A stretch of 64,000 nucleotides of DNA, taken from positions 3,724,630-3,788,629 of the forward strand of contig JALPQD010000075.1 in NCBI GenBank assembly GCA_023101885.1, written 5' to 3'. The stretch's first letter is position 1, and every line of letters begins with the position of its first letter. Below the pieces are notes generated by a model. That model was not told where the DNA came from. It did not search any database and worked only from the letters and a program-made list of their open reading frames with translations. The position numbers were made by a program, and so were the translations under genes. This document shows, in pieces, positions 1 through 12,138 of this stretch. This DNA comes from Typhlomys cinereus (lineage: Eukaryota > Chordata > Mammalia > Rodentia > Platacanthomyidae).

Positions 1-2330
1 CTCCTTAAACTGTTCCATCAAATAGCAAAGGAAGGAACACTACCAAATTCCTTCTATGAAGCTAATATCGTTTTAATCCCAAAACCTAATACTCACTTAA
101 AAAAGAAAAGTATAGCCCGATCTCCCTGATGAACACAGACACAAAGATTCTCAACAAAGTCTTAGCAAATCGGATTCAAAAACATATTAAAAAGATCATT
201 CACGGGGACCAAGTAGGCTTCATCCCTGGCACACAAGGTTGGTTGAACATACGCAAATCAATAAATGTAATTCATCATGTAAACCAGTCCAAAGTCCAAG
301 ACCACATGATACTCTCGATAGATGCAGAAAAAGCTTTTGACAAGATCCAACGGCCTTTTATGATCAAAACGCTAGAGACAGTAGGAATGGAAGGAACCTT
401 TATCAATATAATAAAAGCTGTATACAACAAGCCCACAGCAAGGACTATGCTCAATGGGGAACAACTGGAAGCATTCCACTTTGATCAGGAATTAGACAAG
501 GCTGTCCACTCTCACCACTTCTATTCAATATTTTACTTGAAGTCTTAGCTGAAGCCATAAGACAAGAAAAGGACATGAGAGGGATTCAAATCGGCAAGGA
601 AGAAGTCAAGCTATCCCTATTTGCAGATGACATGATCTTATACCTGAGGGATCCCAAAAACTCCACCAGGAAGCTCCTGGAACTAATTGAGAAGTTTAGC
701 AGGGTGGCAGGATACAAAATAAATGTGCAAAAATCAGAGGCCTTCCTATATGCCCAGAATGAAAGAAGTGAAAAAGCCTTGAGAGAAACAATCTCATTTA
801 CTATAGCCCCTAAAAAAAATGAAATACCTTGGTATAAACCTAACTAAGGAGGTAAAAGACCTTTACAATGAAAACTTTAAAACCCTAAAGAAAAAAATAG
901 CAGAAGACACCAGAAGGTGGAAAGACCTCCTTTGTTCCTGGATTGGCAGACTCAACATCGTAAAAATGACGATCCTACCAAAGGCAATATACAAATTCAA
1001 TACTATACCAATTAAAATCCCAAAGCAATTCTTTAAAGAAGTTGACCAAACAATCTCAAAATTCATATGGAGGCACAAAAGACCCAGGATAGCAAAGACA
1101 ATCCTGAGTAACAAAAACATTGCTGGAGGTATTACCATACCAAACCTAAGTCTATACTACAAATCCATAGTTATAAAGACAGCCTGGTACTGGCTCCAAA
1201 ATAGACACACAGATCAATGGATAAGGATTGAAGACCGAGATATAAGCCCACAAAATTACAGCCATTTGGTCTTTGACAAAGGGGCCCAAAGAATCCAATG
1301 GAAAAAGAACAGCATCTTCAACAAATGGTGCTGGCAAAACTGGATCTCCACATGCAGAAGATTAAAGCTGGACCCATACTTGTCACCATGTACAAGACTT
1401 AATTCCAAATGGATCAAGGACCTTGATATCAGGCCACAGACTTTAAAAACCATAGTTGAAAGGATAGGGAACTCACTCGAGCTGATTGGGCTAGGCTAAC
1501 AGTTCCTAAACAGACATCCAATGGCACAGTCACTGCTACCAACTCTCAACAGCTGGGATCTTCTGAAATTAAAGAGCTTCTGTTCAGATAAAGAGATTGT
1601 AACAGGAGCTCAAAGGCAACCCACAGAATGGGAGAAAATCTTCACTAACCACACATCTGATAAAGCTCTGCTGTCCCGTGTGCACAAAGAACTTAGAAAA
1701 CTAAACATCAAGGAAACAAATGGCCCAATTAAAAAATAGGCCCTGGAACTTGAAAGAAACTTTACCAGGGATGAAATTAAAATGTCTAACTAATGGCTAA
1801 AAAATGTTCCACTTCCTTAGCCATTAGAAATGCAAATCAAAACTTCCCTGAGGTATCATCTCACCCCAGTCAGGATGGCAAAAATCCACAATACAAACAA
1901 CACCAAATGCTGGAGAGGATGTGGAGAGAGGGGAACTCTCCTACATTGCTGGTGGGAATACAGCCACTCTGGCAAGCCGTCTGGAGATTCTTAAAGAAAT
2001 TAAAGATTGAAATGCCATATGACCCTGCTATTCCACTTTTGGGAATAACCCCCCATGCAGCAGATGTCCACCTCGATAGCACAAGTGCAACCATGTTCAT
2101 AGTAGCACTCTTTACAATAGCAAAGTCATGGAATCAACCCAAATGTCCAACAGTTGACGAGTGGATAAGGAAAAGGTGGTACATCTATACAATGGAGTAC
2201 TACTCAGCCATCAAAAATGATGAATTACTGGAATTTGCTGGGAAATGGATGTCATTAGATTATATTAAGTGAAGTATCCCAGACCCAGAAAATTAAGCGC
2301 CGTATGTACTCCCTAATAGGTGGCTCCTAG
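1..2330 (+). pseudogene. L1 ORF2 remnant: reverse transcriptase to C-terminal zinc knuckle
   Basis: In a working element ORF2p supplies the endonuclease and reverse transcriptase for target-primed reverse transcription. Only the RT and C-terminal part is here. Visible in order: the RT finger/palm stretch around residues [16 protein letters not shown] and GFIPGTQGW (about 129-250), the SIDAEKAFD motif (about 318-345), the FADDMI catalytic motif (about 619-636), the KYLGINLT block (about 822-845), the thumb/C-terminal region with WYWLQNRHTDQW, and the cysteine-rich CWRGCG...HCWW motif near 1910-1950. Coding is broken: a frameshift between about 470 and 600 destroys the usual RQGCP region, a further frame change lies near 820, in-frame stops lie at 1497-1499 and about 1737-1739, and the last zinc-knuckle cysteine is replaced by tyrosine. 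It cannot encode functional ORF2p. Confidence 0.95.
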
Positions 2331-3505
2331 TACCAAACCCACCCAGCCCACCTAGAGACACTCAAAGAAAATCTCTGTAATACCTACAGTATTTGCAAGG
2401 ATTATGAACAGGAGGGATGTGGTAGGAGGGCCATACCAGAAACAAGCCTTGAGAGAAACAATCCCATTTACTATAGCCCCTAAAAAAAATGAAATACCTT
2501 GGTATAAACCTAACCAAGGAGGTAAAAGACCTTTACAATGAAAACTTTAAAACCCTAAAGAAAAAAATAGCAGAAGACACCAGAAGGTGTTACAGCAGAG
2601 AAAATAGCCTCCATCAAGGACTCAAATAAGTAATGTGACATCTGATTAAGTTCACAGACTTTCGTTCCTGATCATTTACTACTGAGGGGTATGATCTCCC
2701 CAGAAGTGGAGGGCATATAGTCTGGCAGATAAAAGTAACCATTTTGCAAATGGGTGATAGACCCTCCCTCACTGTGGTTTCCTACTTTTATTACATCTAC
2801 CTTTGAATGTGCTCTTATCACAAGACTCTAATTTAACAGCTTTTTGTCTCTGGCCAGGGGATGACATACAGTGCCCATCACGATGGAGTGAAGGGCATTG
2901 CAGGAGCAGCAAAACTGCAAAAGAAAATCAACAAACCACAATCCAGAACTTCAGAGACTCTATATCAACCACCTAGAACTAGGCCAGACTAATCTCTCCC
3001 CATCCTGAAGCTCAGGGACATTTGTGGAAGAGGGGGCGGTAAGAGTGTAAGAGCAAAAGGATGGGAGGAGCAATGATTTGCAAGATACTCCACACAAGGT
3101 AGGGCCAAAGCAATCATAATTGGACATTGCATGCCCGTCCCAATGTCCAACACAGTATTGACCTCACAAAGTCTAGCATCTGCTAAAGGCACCAGGATCC
3201 TTGGAGGCAAGGGATTGGCAGCCACAGCAGTGTTCCTATACTTAAGGGGAACATGGGAAAGGGTTCAGGGAAAGGCCACTAGGTCCTTGTATGTCATTGG
3301 AGAGGAGGGCCCAGAGGAGCATCAGGCATGCACAAAAAAGGACTCTCTGGGAATTGGGGCGGTTGGCACTGGGGGATGGGGACGGAGGGGGAAGGTAGGG
3401 GAGCAGGGGGTTCAGCTGGAGGAGGAGGGAGAGGGGGAACTGGTGTACCTACTAAGTTTGTATGAGCTGAAATAATAATAAAAAATGTATAAAAAAATAA
3501 AAAAG
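2331..3505 (+). other. L1 3'UTR and A-rich tail
   Basis: The sequence after the ORF2 stop matches the 3'UTRs of seven other L1 copies in the window. It ends with a G-rich purine tract (about 3355-3445) and then tggtgtacctactaagtttg, followed by an A-rich tail. The tract contains many runs of three to five G and could form a quadruplex on the sense strand, a known property of mammalian L1 3'UTRs. A 146-bp ORF2 copy interrupts the UTR. No coding role is inferred for the ORFs in this stretch. Confidence 0.9.
2444..2589 (+). repeat. ORF2 segment duplicated into the L1 3'UTR
   Basis: These 146 bp repeat 774-919 of the same element, in the same orientation and of the same length, with two mismatches seen (atctcattta/atcccattta and taactaagga/taaccaagga). 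In the sister 3'UTR at about 59680-59705 the flanks read caccagaaacaag then gagagagggaaccacg then ttacagcag. Here the middle part is replaced by the ORF2 copy. The joins share only about three bases with the source flanks. Confidence 0.93.
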
Positions 3506-3534
3506 AATAAGGTGGAATAGTTTACGAGGATTAT

Positions 3535-3670
3535 TCCTGACACTAACTTTGGATCTTTATGTGCATATGTTCATACCCTTGCACACATGTATATCCACAC
3601 AAATGCAAATCAATAAAAATGCATACACACATGTACTCCCATATCTAATCCATATGAAAAAAGGAAAAAA
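3535..3670 (+). repeat. 3' tail of a B2-superfamily SINE (probable)
   Basis: The stretch is rich in cacac, catgta and acacaaatg motifs and ends in an A-rich run. It resembles the 3' tail of the B2/B3-like SINE seen in reverse near 61560-61620. The head with promoter boxes is absent. It lies directly downstream of the L1 tail. Confidence 0.4.
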
Positions 3671-5925
3671 AGAGATATTAAATAGGCATCTTACTGGTCA
3701 ATCAATAATGCAATTCTTCAGGTTTAGATAGAAAATTAAAGGCTAAAATGGCTATGTCTGAAATGAATACTGAAATGAATAAGCTTATAGCTGGGTACAC
3801 AATAACTAGGTTAAATAGATAAGAGAAGAGATAGGTCTCTGGGCCAGAGATGGCAGATTGGCTGCCCACCATATCTCAATGTCCCAGAGGAACCTATTTG
3901 AGGCTTTATTTCCCTGTCATGTATCTTTGATCCTAATCCAGATAATTATTGCATAGTAAATTGTAAGTAATGATGACTTCTAAGAATAAACTGCCAGAAG
4001 ACCACTCCAAGACTACCCATAGACAGGGAGCTAAATATAAGATAACCAAGAAAGACTATAGCGCCATCTAGATGATTGTGATAAAATTAACAGTCTATCA
4101 TAACAAACAGAGGCCATCCATTCATCTCCAGCAAACTGCCTTCAAGGATGATGATGGAAACACTAGCCAGTGCTAACAGCTAGCAGGGAGTCAAGATCAA
4201 TAGCTAACAAGGCACGAGTCCAAGATTTACAAAGGAGGTTTCCACCACACTAAATGGGCAGGCCGTTCATGAACACTGAACTAATATCTCTCTAGTTGAC
4301 TCATGGGAACATGCATAGAGTATGTGGGCCCTCTGTTGGTCCTGCCCATGTTAGCCCCAGGAATTAATCTTGCTGTAAAAGACTGATTAGCTTTCATTTG
4401 CATGGGAAATGCTGAAGTAAGTCTTCAGCTCAGTTAGGGATAGCAAAGGGTGCTCTTTGGGGGGTAATTCTACAGGTAAGAAATAAGTGGGAAGTGTGCC
4501 ATGAGGAAGTAAGTACAAATAAGTTGGCCTTCTCAAATTGGAATAAGAACTATATTCTTCATGCTTCAGCATGCCTCTCTCGAATGGTGTCTCTCATTGT
4601 GTCTAAAACTAGTCTTATAACCATCTGCCTAATACATGTTTATACCAGATCATCCCAAGATCATCTCAGTGGCCATGTATGTCTAGTTCCACATGCTCAC
4701 TGTGTACTCTCATGCACACTTGCATTCTGCCACCTTGTGTTCATAGAAAGTCAAGCTTCCAGGTCTTTCTATTGTGAACTTGTACATATATTTCTCAGAT
4801 GCTTATATCCCAGAAATTGTTCCAAATATTTTATAATTAAACCTCCAGGAATTTGGTCTGGAGAGACAATTTGAAATCCACATATTTCAATAAAATGGCA
4901 TACAGAAAAAAGAGTTATTCATAAATGCAAAAAAGATCATTTGAAGTGTTGTTCTCCCATATGTACATAACTGAATGACATTATTAACACTTGGAAAAAA
5001 CATAGAGACTTAAGACTTTGTTTTTCATTATATGCAGAGAGACTATCTCTAGATGGTCTGTGCCACCAAAAGTGTACCTGAAAACCTTTGTGAAACATTA
5101 CATGATACATTTTGGGAAGGATAGGAAAAATATCTAAAACATGATAAAAGTCAAAGATTTCTCCCTTTTTTGTACAATTTTTGAAGAGTAGCTCCAAATA
5201 TTGCTGTGTTTTAAAAGGTTAAAAATAATGGAAAATGTGTATGTTTCTTAAAATTGGCTTGGAAACTTCTAAGAACCTCTTTCACAGATTCACTCAGTGG
5301 GGGATTTGGTTCACGACATGACTTAACTAATATTGTCAATGAAAATAACCCTAACTGATGCTATGGTTAACATGGTTAAAGTTGCCATGTACCTGTGGAT
5401 ATTATCTGTCTGCCCAGATCTGGACCAAATGCTTTGGGGATGGAAAGTAGGACAGGACTATAAGTGTATGATCTCCTTTAAATTGGCCCTTTTATTCCCA
5501 CAAGCCTAAAAGCTGCTGTGCCATTTGCTATAATGTGATAAATTTTAGTATAGGTAAGGAATGAAATAATAAGTCTTTTCAAACAGAAATCAAATGCAAA
5601 GCACAAAGTAAAATGCAATTCTTAGGTTATACTTATGCAATTCCTATGGGATATAAGATTTTAGAGCAACTGGAAATTTAGTATGATGAGATCTATTAAA
5701 GTGCTTTTAAAAGAAGACACCTTACTGAAAGAAGGTCAGTTAAGGCAGTGAATTGCAGTGAAGGCAATAATACATTTCCTCATTCCCAAGTCCTTGAGAA
5801 TGCTTTTAACATTTCTGTCTTTTAATTTGTAATTTTATATTTGTAGTCTTTTATTACAGCTGTAGATCAGGTACAAGTTAAGTGTAGAAATGAGGATATG
5901 AGAAATAAGGAGGCAAAGCAATGAG
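3671..5925. other. No recognisable feature
   Basis: AT-rich sequence. Short ORFs occur on both strands, but none resembles a known protein, and I see no clear repeat head, tail or TSD. Confidence 0.5.
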
Positions 5926-5928
5926 AAC

Positions 5929-6165
5929 ACAGGGACCTCTAGCTTATGCACTGCAGGGTGTGGCCATAAAGGAGCAGGAGGAATACACTGAGTGTGTGCA
6001 GAGGGATAGGCAGTGATAATGCAGGGATGCTTAATTTGTGCACAGGAAGGCGTGGAAATGAAAGAGGTGTGGAAATGTGCACCCCAAGAGTGTGCACAGG
6101 AGGCTGTGGCCATGAAGCAGGCAGTATTAACACAGGAGCCCTGACTGCAGGGCAATGGTACTGGC
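5929..6165 (+). repeat. Degenerate minisatellite, roughly 60-70 bp units
   Basis: Related blocks recur: a cagggac/cagggatg start, then ttatgcac/tttgtgcac/gtgtgcac, then agggtgtggccata / aaggcgtggaaatg / aggctgtggccatg. The spacing is uneven and the copies are diverged, which suggests an old tandem array of three to four units. The short ORFs on both strands follow from this repetition. Confidence 0.55.
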
Positions 6166-6371
6166 AACATAAGGAAAAACAGTATCTTTTCTTGCACCTT
6201 TTTAAACTTTGTTTTTAACTATTACAATAGCAAATTTATGCCTATTAATGGGATACCATGCAATGTTCGATACATGTAAACATTGAATAATATTTATGTC
6301 AAGTTTAACAACTTTATCTCTTCAAATATTTATCACTCCTTCATAGTGAAAACTTTCAAAATCCTTTTTTA

Positions 6372-6690
6372 TCAGGTGTGTTTCCCCATTTTTATTTTCA
6401 TGTGTTGGGGAAGTGGGTGGGAGGGGGATTGTGTGTATGTGTGTTCAGGAATAAGCAAGTTCATTGTTTTTCCACTTCATTCTTTTGAGGCTGTGTCTCT
6501 AATCAAACACAGAGCTTGCTGGTAGAACTAGTCTGGCTAGGCAGTTTACTCTGTGCTTTAGAGGCTAGAATTGCAAATAAGCTGCCATCCCTACCCATAA
6601 CTTACATGGTATCTGGAGATCTGATTCCTAGTCTCATGCTTATGAGGGAAGCATTTTGACTGTTGATCTATCTCCCCAAATCTTTTCTAG
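6372..6690 (-). repeat. B2/B3-superfamily SINE, antisense
   Basis: Read on the minus strand, the element starts near 6680 with a tRNA-like head (gatttggggagatagatca) and contains a B-box-like region. The middle section contains the complement of agcttgctggtagaactagt and ctggctaggcagt, typical of rodent B3-type SINE bodies. A GT-rich tail lies at about 6430-6450. It directly abuts the next SINE. Confidence 0.65.
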
Positions 6691-6701
6691 CCTTTTGTGT
6701 G

Positions 6702-6757
<56 letters not shown>

Positions 6758-7050
6758 TGTGTATGTGTGTTTATATCTGTGTACATCAGAGGACTGTGTG
6801 TGACTGCTTGTGGAGGCCCAAGTATGGCTTCAAGAATCATCATGGATTGCTCTATCTCTTTTTTACTTTGCCCTGGAGTTTCCTGGGCTCTGCTGTAAGT
6901 TCAGCCCACTGCCATTCCACTGGCCAGGCATTTGTTTGTTTATTTGTTTGTTTTGTGATTTTTTTAAAAGTGCATTCTGGGATCCAAACTCAGTTCTTCT
7001 GCTTGCGAGACAGAGGCTTAATCCTTGAAACATCTCTCCAGTTGCTCTAT
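6691..7050 (-). repeat. Dip-like tRNA-derived SINE, antisense, with (TG)n tail
   Basis: On the minus strand the SINE reads from about 7050: an actggagagatg head, an internal gagtttggatcc B-box-like motif, a body with ccaggaaactccagggcaaa, and a tail of pure (CA)n. The tail appears on + as (TG)n at 6706-6754. The same body occurs at 17.3, 17.7, 18.5, 30.0, 37.5 and 46.2 kb. ORFs reading poly-CV or poly-HT here are translations of the microsatellite. Confidence 0.85.
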
Positions 7051-7051
7051 T

Positions 7052-8360
7052 TTTTTTAAAGTACAGTAATATATTTACCATCAACCTGCTGTTAAATAGC
7101 ACACTAGATCTCTTGCTTTTATTTCTATAATTTAATGTGCCTTGGCAACTTTGTCTAATTACCACATCCACTGGTCCTGCCCACTGAAAATTACCATTTT
7201 GCTGTCAGCTTCTTATGAAGTCAACATTTTATACTTCACACTTGAGTGAGATATTGTGGTACTTGTCTTTATGCGACTGGCTTATTTTGTTTACCATAGT
7301 AGTGATCTCCAATTCTGTCTATCATGCCACAATTGACAGAATGTCATTCCCGTTATGACTAAATGGAATTCCATTCTATGTATTTTCTTCACCTCTCTTT
7401 GTTCACTCATTGGATTTTGGACAATTAGGTTGCTTTCAACCTAACTGTCTATTGTGAGCACTGCAGTGAAAATAGTGATGTAGACATCCCTTTGGCAAAC
7501 TGTTTTCATTCCTTTGTATATATATCCAGAAATGGGATTGCTAAAACTTGTAGTTATCTTTTTAGTTTTTAAAGATCTACCCACGTTCTACCCTGAATTA
7601 ACTGTGGTAATGTGTATTCTCACCAACAGTAAGTGAGTGTGCTTCACATCTTTCCCAGCCCTTGTTATAAGACTTATTAATAGTCGCCATGATCTCCTGG
7701 ATTACATGATGTCTCATTTTGACTTTTTGCTTTCATTTTATGATATTAAGAGTTTTTGTTACCTGTTAATATTTCTATATCTTCTTTTTGGGAAATAATA
7801 TCTTAGACCTATTCCTTTCCTATTCTCATTCTCTATATTTTTATGAATGCTTTCTTCATCTATTGAGATATTTATACCTTTGTCTCTAATTCTGTTTATA
7901 TAGTCTCTAATGTGTGTTGGTATGAATGTGTTTAATCATCCTTACAATTTGGAATTTCACTTGATTGTGGAGAGCAGTCTTTTTTTATATGTTATGGAGT
8001 TGACTTGATAACGTTTCTATGTTTGTTAAGGGTTTTAACTTAAAGATTCTTCAATCTTTTATTTATTTATCCATTTTAATGTCAGAGTCCTTTTTAAGTA
8101 GAATTATTATTAGTTCTTCTTGAAATGTTTGTTAGAATTATCAAAAGACTTATGAATCTAGTCTTGGGCTTTAATTGATAGGAAACATTTTGTTACTCAC
8201 TCTTGATTATTGTTTCTCTTTCTAACTGCCTATTTCTTCACAATACAGACTTAGTAAGTAATAGATTCAGCAATTATTTGATTCATTTCTAAGTTATCAA
8301 ATTTTTGAGCCTAGACATTTTCATAGTAATCATTTATTGTTTGAAATCTTATGACTTACT
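7052..8360 (-). mobile_element. Ancient L1 (L1M-like) 3' half, antisense
   Basis: Read on the minus strand this is a strongly diverged L1 ORF2 C-terminal region and 3' end. The + strand shows classic antisense L1 wording, such as atatccagaaatgggattgc (about 7524-7543) and ctcaccaacagt (about 7620). All frames are broken. Divergence from the other L1s places it among the oldest elements in the window. Ends are approximate. Confidence 0.8.
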
Positions 8361-8454
8361 AATAATAATCTCATGACTTTGATTGTCTGTCCAGAGAACT
8401 ACAGTTTGAACAAGATGAGTTATTCTGTGCTTTGAAAAATCTCAAAGATCAGGC

Positions 8455-8565
8455 TTCTCAAGCTAATGCTTGCTTGCAATCCAGTACTTAGGAAGCTAAG
8501 GCAGGTGAAGACAGTTCGACATAGTGAAATCCTGTTACAGGAATACAAATAAAAATAAGAGAAGG
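8455..8565 (+). repeat. B1-like 7SL-derived SINE, diverged
   Basis: The order of blocks follows B1: tgcttgcaatccagtactta, ggaagctaaggcaggtga, then atagtgaaatcctgtt and an A-rich tail. The middle portion is shortened. It is a Pol III-type retrotransposon remnant and non-coding. Confidence 0.65.
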
Positions 8566-10626
8566 GAAAAGTACAAAAGAAAGTCCCAAAGCAATTAAGA
8601 CATCTTCAGAATGTTCACAGTCCTTATCTTATCAGAGGCAGCCTTTTCGAAGTATACATCAATAGTAAAAATACTCTCTGACAGGTTCCTGGGCAAATGA
8701 CTTCAGATACAGAGGCTGAGATGCCAGATAATGGGGGGGAAATAATGGGCACAGAAAGTTCCAGATGGTCCTTAGGATTAGAGTGTGATAAAATATACCA
8801 ATATATCATTTACAATTCTCAGTTGCATCAAAATGCACAGGACTATCAATTCAGGTACTCAGAACTGTCGTGACGGTACTTTAATTATATTTGTTGCTTT
8901 CTAAATCCTCATTTCCTAAGCATTAAGGCTTCTTTAATTGTTAGCTAAGCAAGCACATGGTTAGCTATAAATAATAAATGAATAAGTTGACACAGGATTT
9001 GGCACAAATACATCATTCTTGGGTAGGATACTCTTGCTAAGAAGCATAACATTTCTTCAGAAAGACAGGACAAGGATTTTTCATATTTGTAGTCTCATCA
9101 GTGAATAACAAATGAGACCAACTGCATCATCCACTGATCTTGATATTTCTTCTGTCTTTGGAACTCTTCCTTTTGTCTGTTCTTTGTACCTAGAAACAAT
9201 TTTTAAACTTTTCTTTTCAGTAAGAGTTTTGAAGGTATGGATGGGTCAGATTAAGAAGCAGAAGGAGTCTGTTTGCTGGTCGGTGAGTGCCTCCTTTATC
9301 AAAATAAAGGATACAACTAAAGTGTCAGTCATATTGATCCACTGTGGTTTTCTTCAGATAAATCTCTCCAATATGCTAGAATATTTTTAAGAACTCAGAC
9401 ACAAATTCTTAAGTGTCATAATTCTTTAATTATATATTATGTGCTAATTAGTCATATATTAACATAATCCTTCCTGCCATGTTCTTCACACTCAATTCTC
9501 TTTTCCTCATTTTGGCCTATCATTGATTTATTGCTTATACTTTATTTCTAAGCTCATGTTTAATTTATTGAATAGTTTATAACAAATTCTACTAAAAACT
9601 TCATTACCCATTGAAATTTTAATGAGCAATTTGATTCTATCTGATATGGGTAATCCCTTTAATTTGGTTGTTTCTTGTGAAAGATTTGCACAAACATCAA
9701 ATCAATCTTTATTCAGTGGTCTAGACTTAAATTCACAGAGTCCTTCTCAAATGCAAAGGGCAATGGGAAATTGACATGCTAACTTCCAGTTCTGCTTTTT
9801 CTCACAAATGTGTTTATGTAGATCAATAGTTGTGAGAATGACCCAGGTAAAGGGTCAGCGGCAGAACTCAAGTTCCATCCAACTCAAGTTTTGTGAACTG
9901 ATGAGTTTATTTTGATTACTTAGAGTAGCATGGTTGAGTGGTGACCTACAGTGGCATGGGAGACTCACAAAACATTCCCATACAAAATGGATGGTGACTC
10001 CTGAAAGTTGCTCTACTAGAGCTCTATACATTATTTGCAGGCAGTTATATTTCTGTAGTCTCTTCCTCCTCAGCAATTGTTTACTACTTGGAAAGAGAGT
10101 CTTGTGAGTTTCACAAGTAAATGTAAACCTTTGCACTTTCATATACCTTGTGGGCATCTCTCATTCTTCATGAGAATATGTACCAACCTTAAGGAATCAT
10201 CTCCACAACACTCTACCCTTTCTTCCAGCAATAACGTTCCCTGAACACCTTCTTTTGTGATGTTCCCTGAGCCATGAATGGGACGATAAGGATGTTTGAT
10301 TATTTTCTTCCTTTCATTGTTGTGCATTGGGGCTACTATGGCATAGCAATAATTTCTTATTTTCAGCATTTTCATTGGCTATGATTCTCTGTAAAAGCTG
10401 TTCTATGTTGTAAAAAAAAAAAGGTTCCTTAACTAGGGACTATGACATCCCCAGGCATAATATTTTCTTGGGTAGCAAACATGGGTTTTCTCCCATAGAC
10501 AGTGGGTCAAATCCAGTTACACAATGTTCAGTTGCATATATAATAATGTCATTATTATATCAATGGGAACACGTTGCCTGGAGACTTGATGGTATTAACA
10601 TAGTTGAGCAGAACCAGTGATAAGAA
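8566..10626. other. No recognisable feature
   Basis: AT-rich sequence with short ORFs and no recognisable protein. A short poly(A) run lies near 10411. Nothing else is supported. Confidence 0.5.
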
Positions 10627-10636
10627 TTCTTCTCCA

Positions 10637-11431
10637 AGGTAATAATCCTGCAAATGGGAGACTGACCCCCCTACCACCACGGTATCCTATTCTTATTCCA
10701 TCTACCTTTGAATCTACTCTTATAATAACACTGTTAAAATAAACACCCTTTTATCTTTGGCTAGGAGGTGACATCCAATACCCATCAGGATGGAGCCAAG
10801 GGCAGTGCAGGAACAGCAAAACTGGAAAAAAGAAAAAAAAAAGAAAAAAAAAACAGCAAACCATAATTCAGAACATCAGAGACCCTACATTAATCACCAG
10901 GAACCAGGCCAGCCTAATCTCTCCCCATCCTAAAGTTCAGGGAAATTTGCAGAAGAGGGGACGGTAAGATTGTAAGATTCTAAAGATGGGGAGGATCAAC
11001 ATTATGCAAGGTACTCCATACAAGTTAGGGCCGAAGTAATCATAATAGAACTTTGCATGACCTGCACAATGACCAATATATCATTGAACCCCCAAAGTCT
11101 AGCATAGATCACAGGCGCTAGGATCCTTAGAAGCAAGGGATTAACAGCCATAATAGTGTTCCTATACCAAAAGGGAACACAAGAAAGAGCTCTAGGCAAT
11201 GCTACTGAGTCCTTACACCTCATCAGAGGGAAGTTTGACAATGCACAGTAAAGGATGCTCCAGGAATTGGGGGGGGGGGAAGAGGGCACTGGGAGAAAGG
11301 GAGGAAGGGGGGAAAGGAAAGGGAAAAGGGGGGAGGGAGCAGGGGATCCAGGGAGGGGTGGAGGGAGGGAGGAGAATGGGGTACCTATCAAGTTTGTGTG
11401 AGTGGAAAAAAATACACTATAAATAAAAAAG
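10637..11431 (+). mobile_element. 5'-truncated L1 (3'UTR only) with 10-bp TSD
   Basis: The sequence matches the L1 3'UTR from the gcaaatggga block to the G-rich purine tract (about 11265-11375) and an A-rich tail. Target-site duplication ttcttctcca lies at 10627-10636 and 11432-11441. Only the last ~0.8 kb of the element was inserted, the usual result of incomplete target-primed reverse transcription. The ORFs across the purine tract are not genes. Confidence 0.93.
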
Positions 11432-11441
11432 TTCTTCTCCA

Positions 11442-11749
11442 GCAGCCTCTCTAACATTTTTTGACTTCCAAATGCCGATGAGTAAAGGCCCTGAAATTAA
11501 AGCATACCATATCTTCAGTAATGGCGATTTAGATTTTCTTGATATGCAATGTTAAAAGCATATATTATGTGAGTTTCTTCAGGGACCTTTTTGTAAACAT
11601 TTCATAAGAAGGTTGTCCATCCACGAAGTGGGATTTCATAAAACAACCTTATGGCTCCAAGCTGCCTCTTCCATAGACACTGGATGCCTTCATTCACATT
11701 ATTTAACTGCTCTTTAATTTTCCTTCCAGGTACCTTTCAAAATATTAAA
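11442..11749. other. No recognisable feature
   Basis: Short spacer between the L1 insertion and the LTR element. I see no repeat or gene. Confidence 0.5.
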
Positions 11750-11754
11750 GACAC

Positions 11755-12138
11755 TGTCATAGTTAAATACAAGTGTCAACTTGACAGTTGAGGGTTCAAA
11801 CTGGGCACATTTGTAGAGAATTAGTAATTGAGTTAAGCTCACAGTGAACCTGCAGAATTGTCTAGCTCATGGGGAAGGCTTAGCCCATAGTGAGCAGGAC
11901 TAGTCCCTCAATTGTTGAATAGGATGGAAGGAACAGGTTGAGAAAGTTGGCATCCTTTTGTATACTTGGCTGTTGTGTGGATATGGTGGGGCTAGTTCCT
12001 TCAGGCTTGGAGTTAGTGTAGACTCTCCTGCCAAGTTGGGCAAGGAAATGTAACCAGACTATTGTAAGCCAAGAAAAAAACTCCTTGTTCTCCTATAAAC
12101 CATTTGGTTGCAGAATATAGACCAAAATAACTGCAACA
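11755..12138 (+). repeat. 5' LTR
   Basis: It begins tgtcatagttaaatac and ends ctgcaaca. It aligns with 13339-13755 throughout, but lacks the block around ccagtcatgctgaactgg that the 3' LTR and the solo LTR carry, so it has an internal deletion. It contains blocks shared by all three LTRs (gggcacatttgtagagaat, ctctcctgccaag). Confidence 0.88.

Larger units (their letters stand above)
1..3505 (+). mobile_element. L1 retrotransposon, 5' part outside the window
   Basis: A young-looking LINE-1 in sense orientation. The window opens inside ORF2, just upstream of the reverse-transcriptase core. ORF2 runs to a stop near 2330, followed by a 3'UTR of about 1.2 kb and a short A-rich tail (about 3478-3505). 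The same 3'UTR recurs at 10.6, 16.2, 20.4, 43.7, 53.3, 58.5 and 59.6 kb, so this is the dominant L1 family of the locus. Position 1 matches the full-length copy near 23790 on the other strand, and that copy continues past this point, so the missing 5' part is due to the window edge or to truncation just outside it. The 3'UTR carries a copied ORF2 segment (2444-2589). Confidence 0.95.

Noticed and set aside
3131..3475. 114-codon ORF on + and its mirror on -
   Set aside because: It lies in the L1 3'UTR, and equivalent broken ORFs recur in every L1 3'UTR copy with different frames. No coding conservation.
6640..6898. ORFs with CVCVCV or HTHTHT tracts
   Set aside because: Translation of the (TG)n SINE tail. 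The same applies near 17.4-17.9, 43.6 and 46.2 kb.
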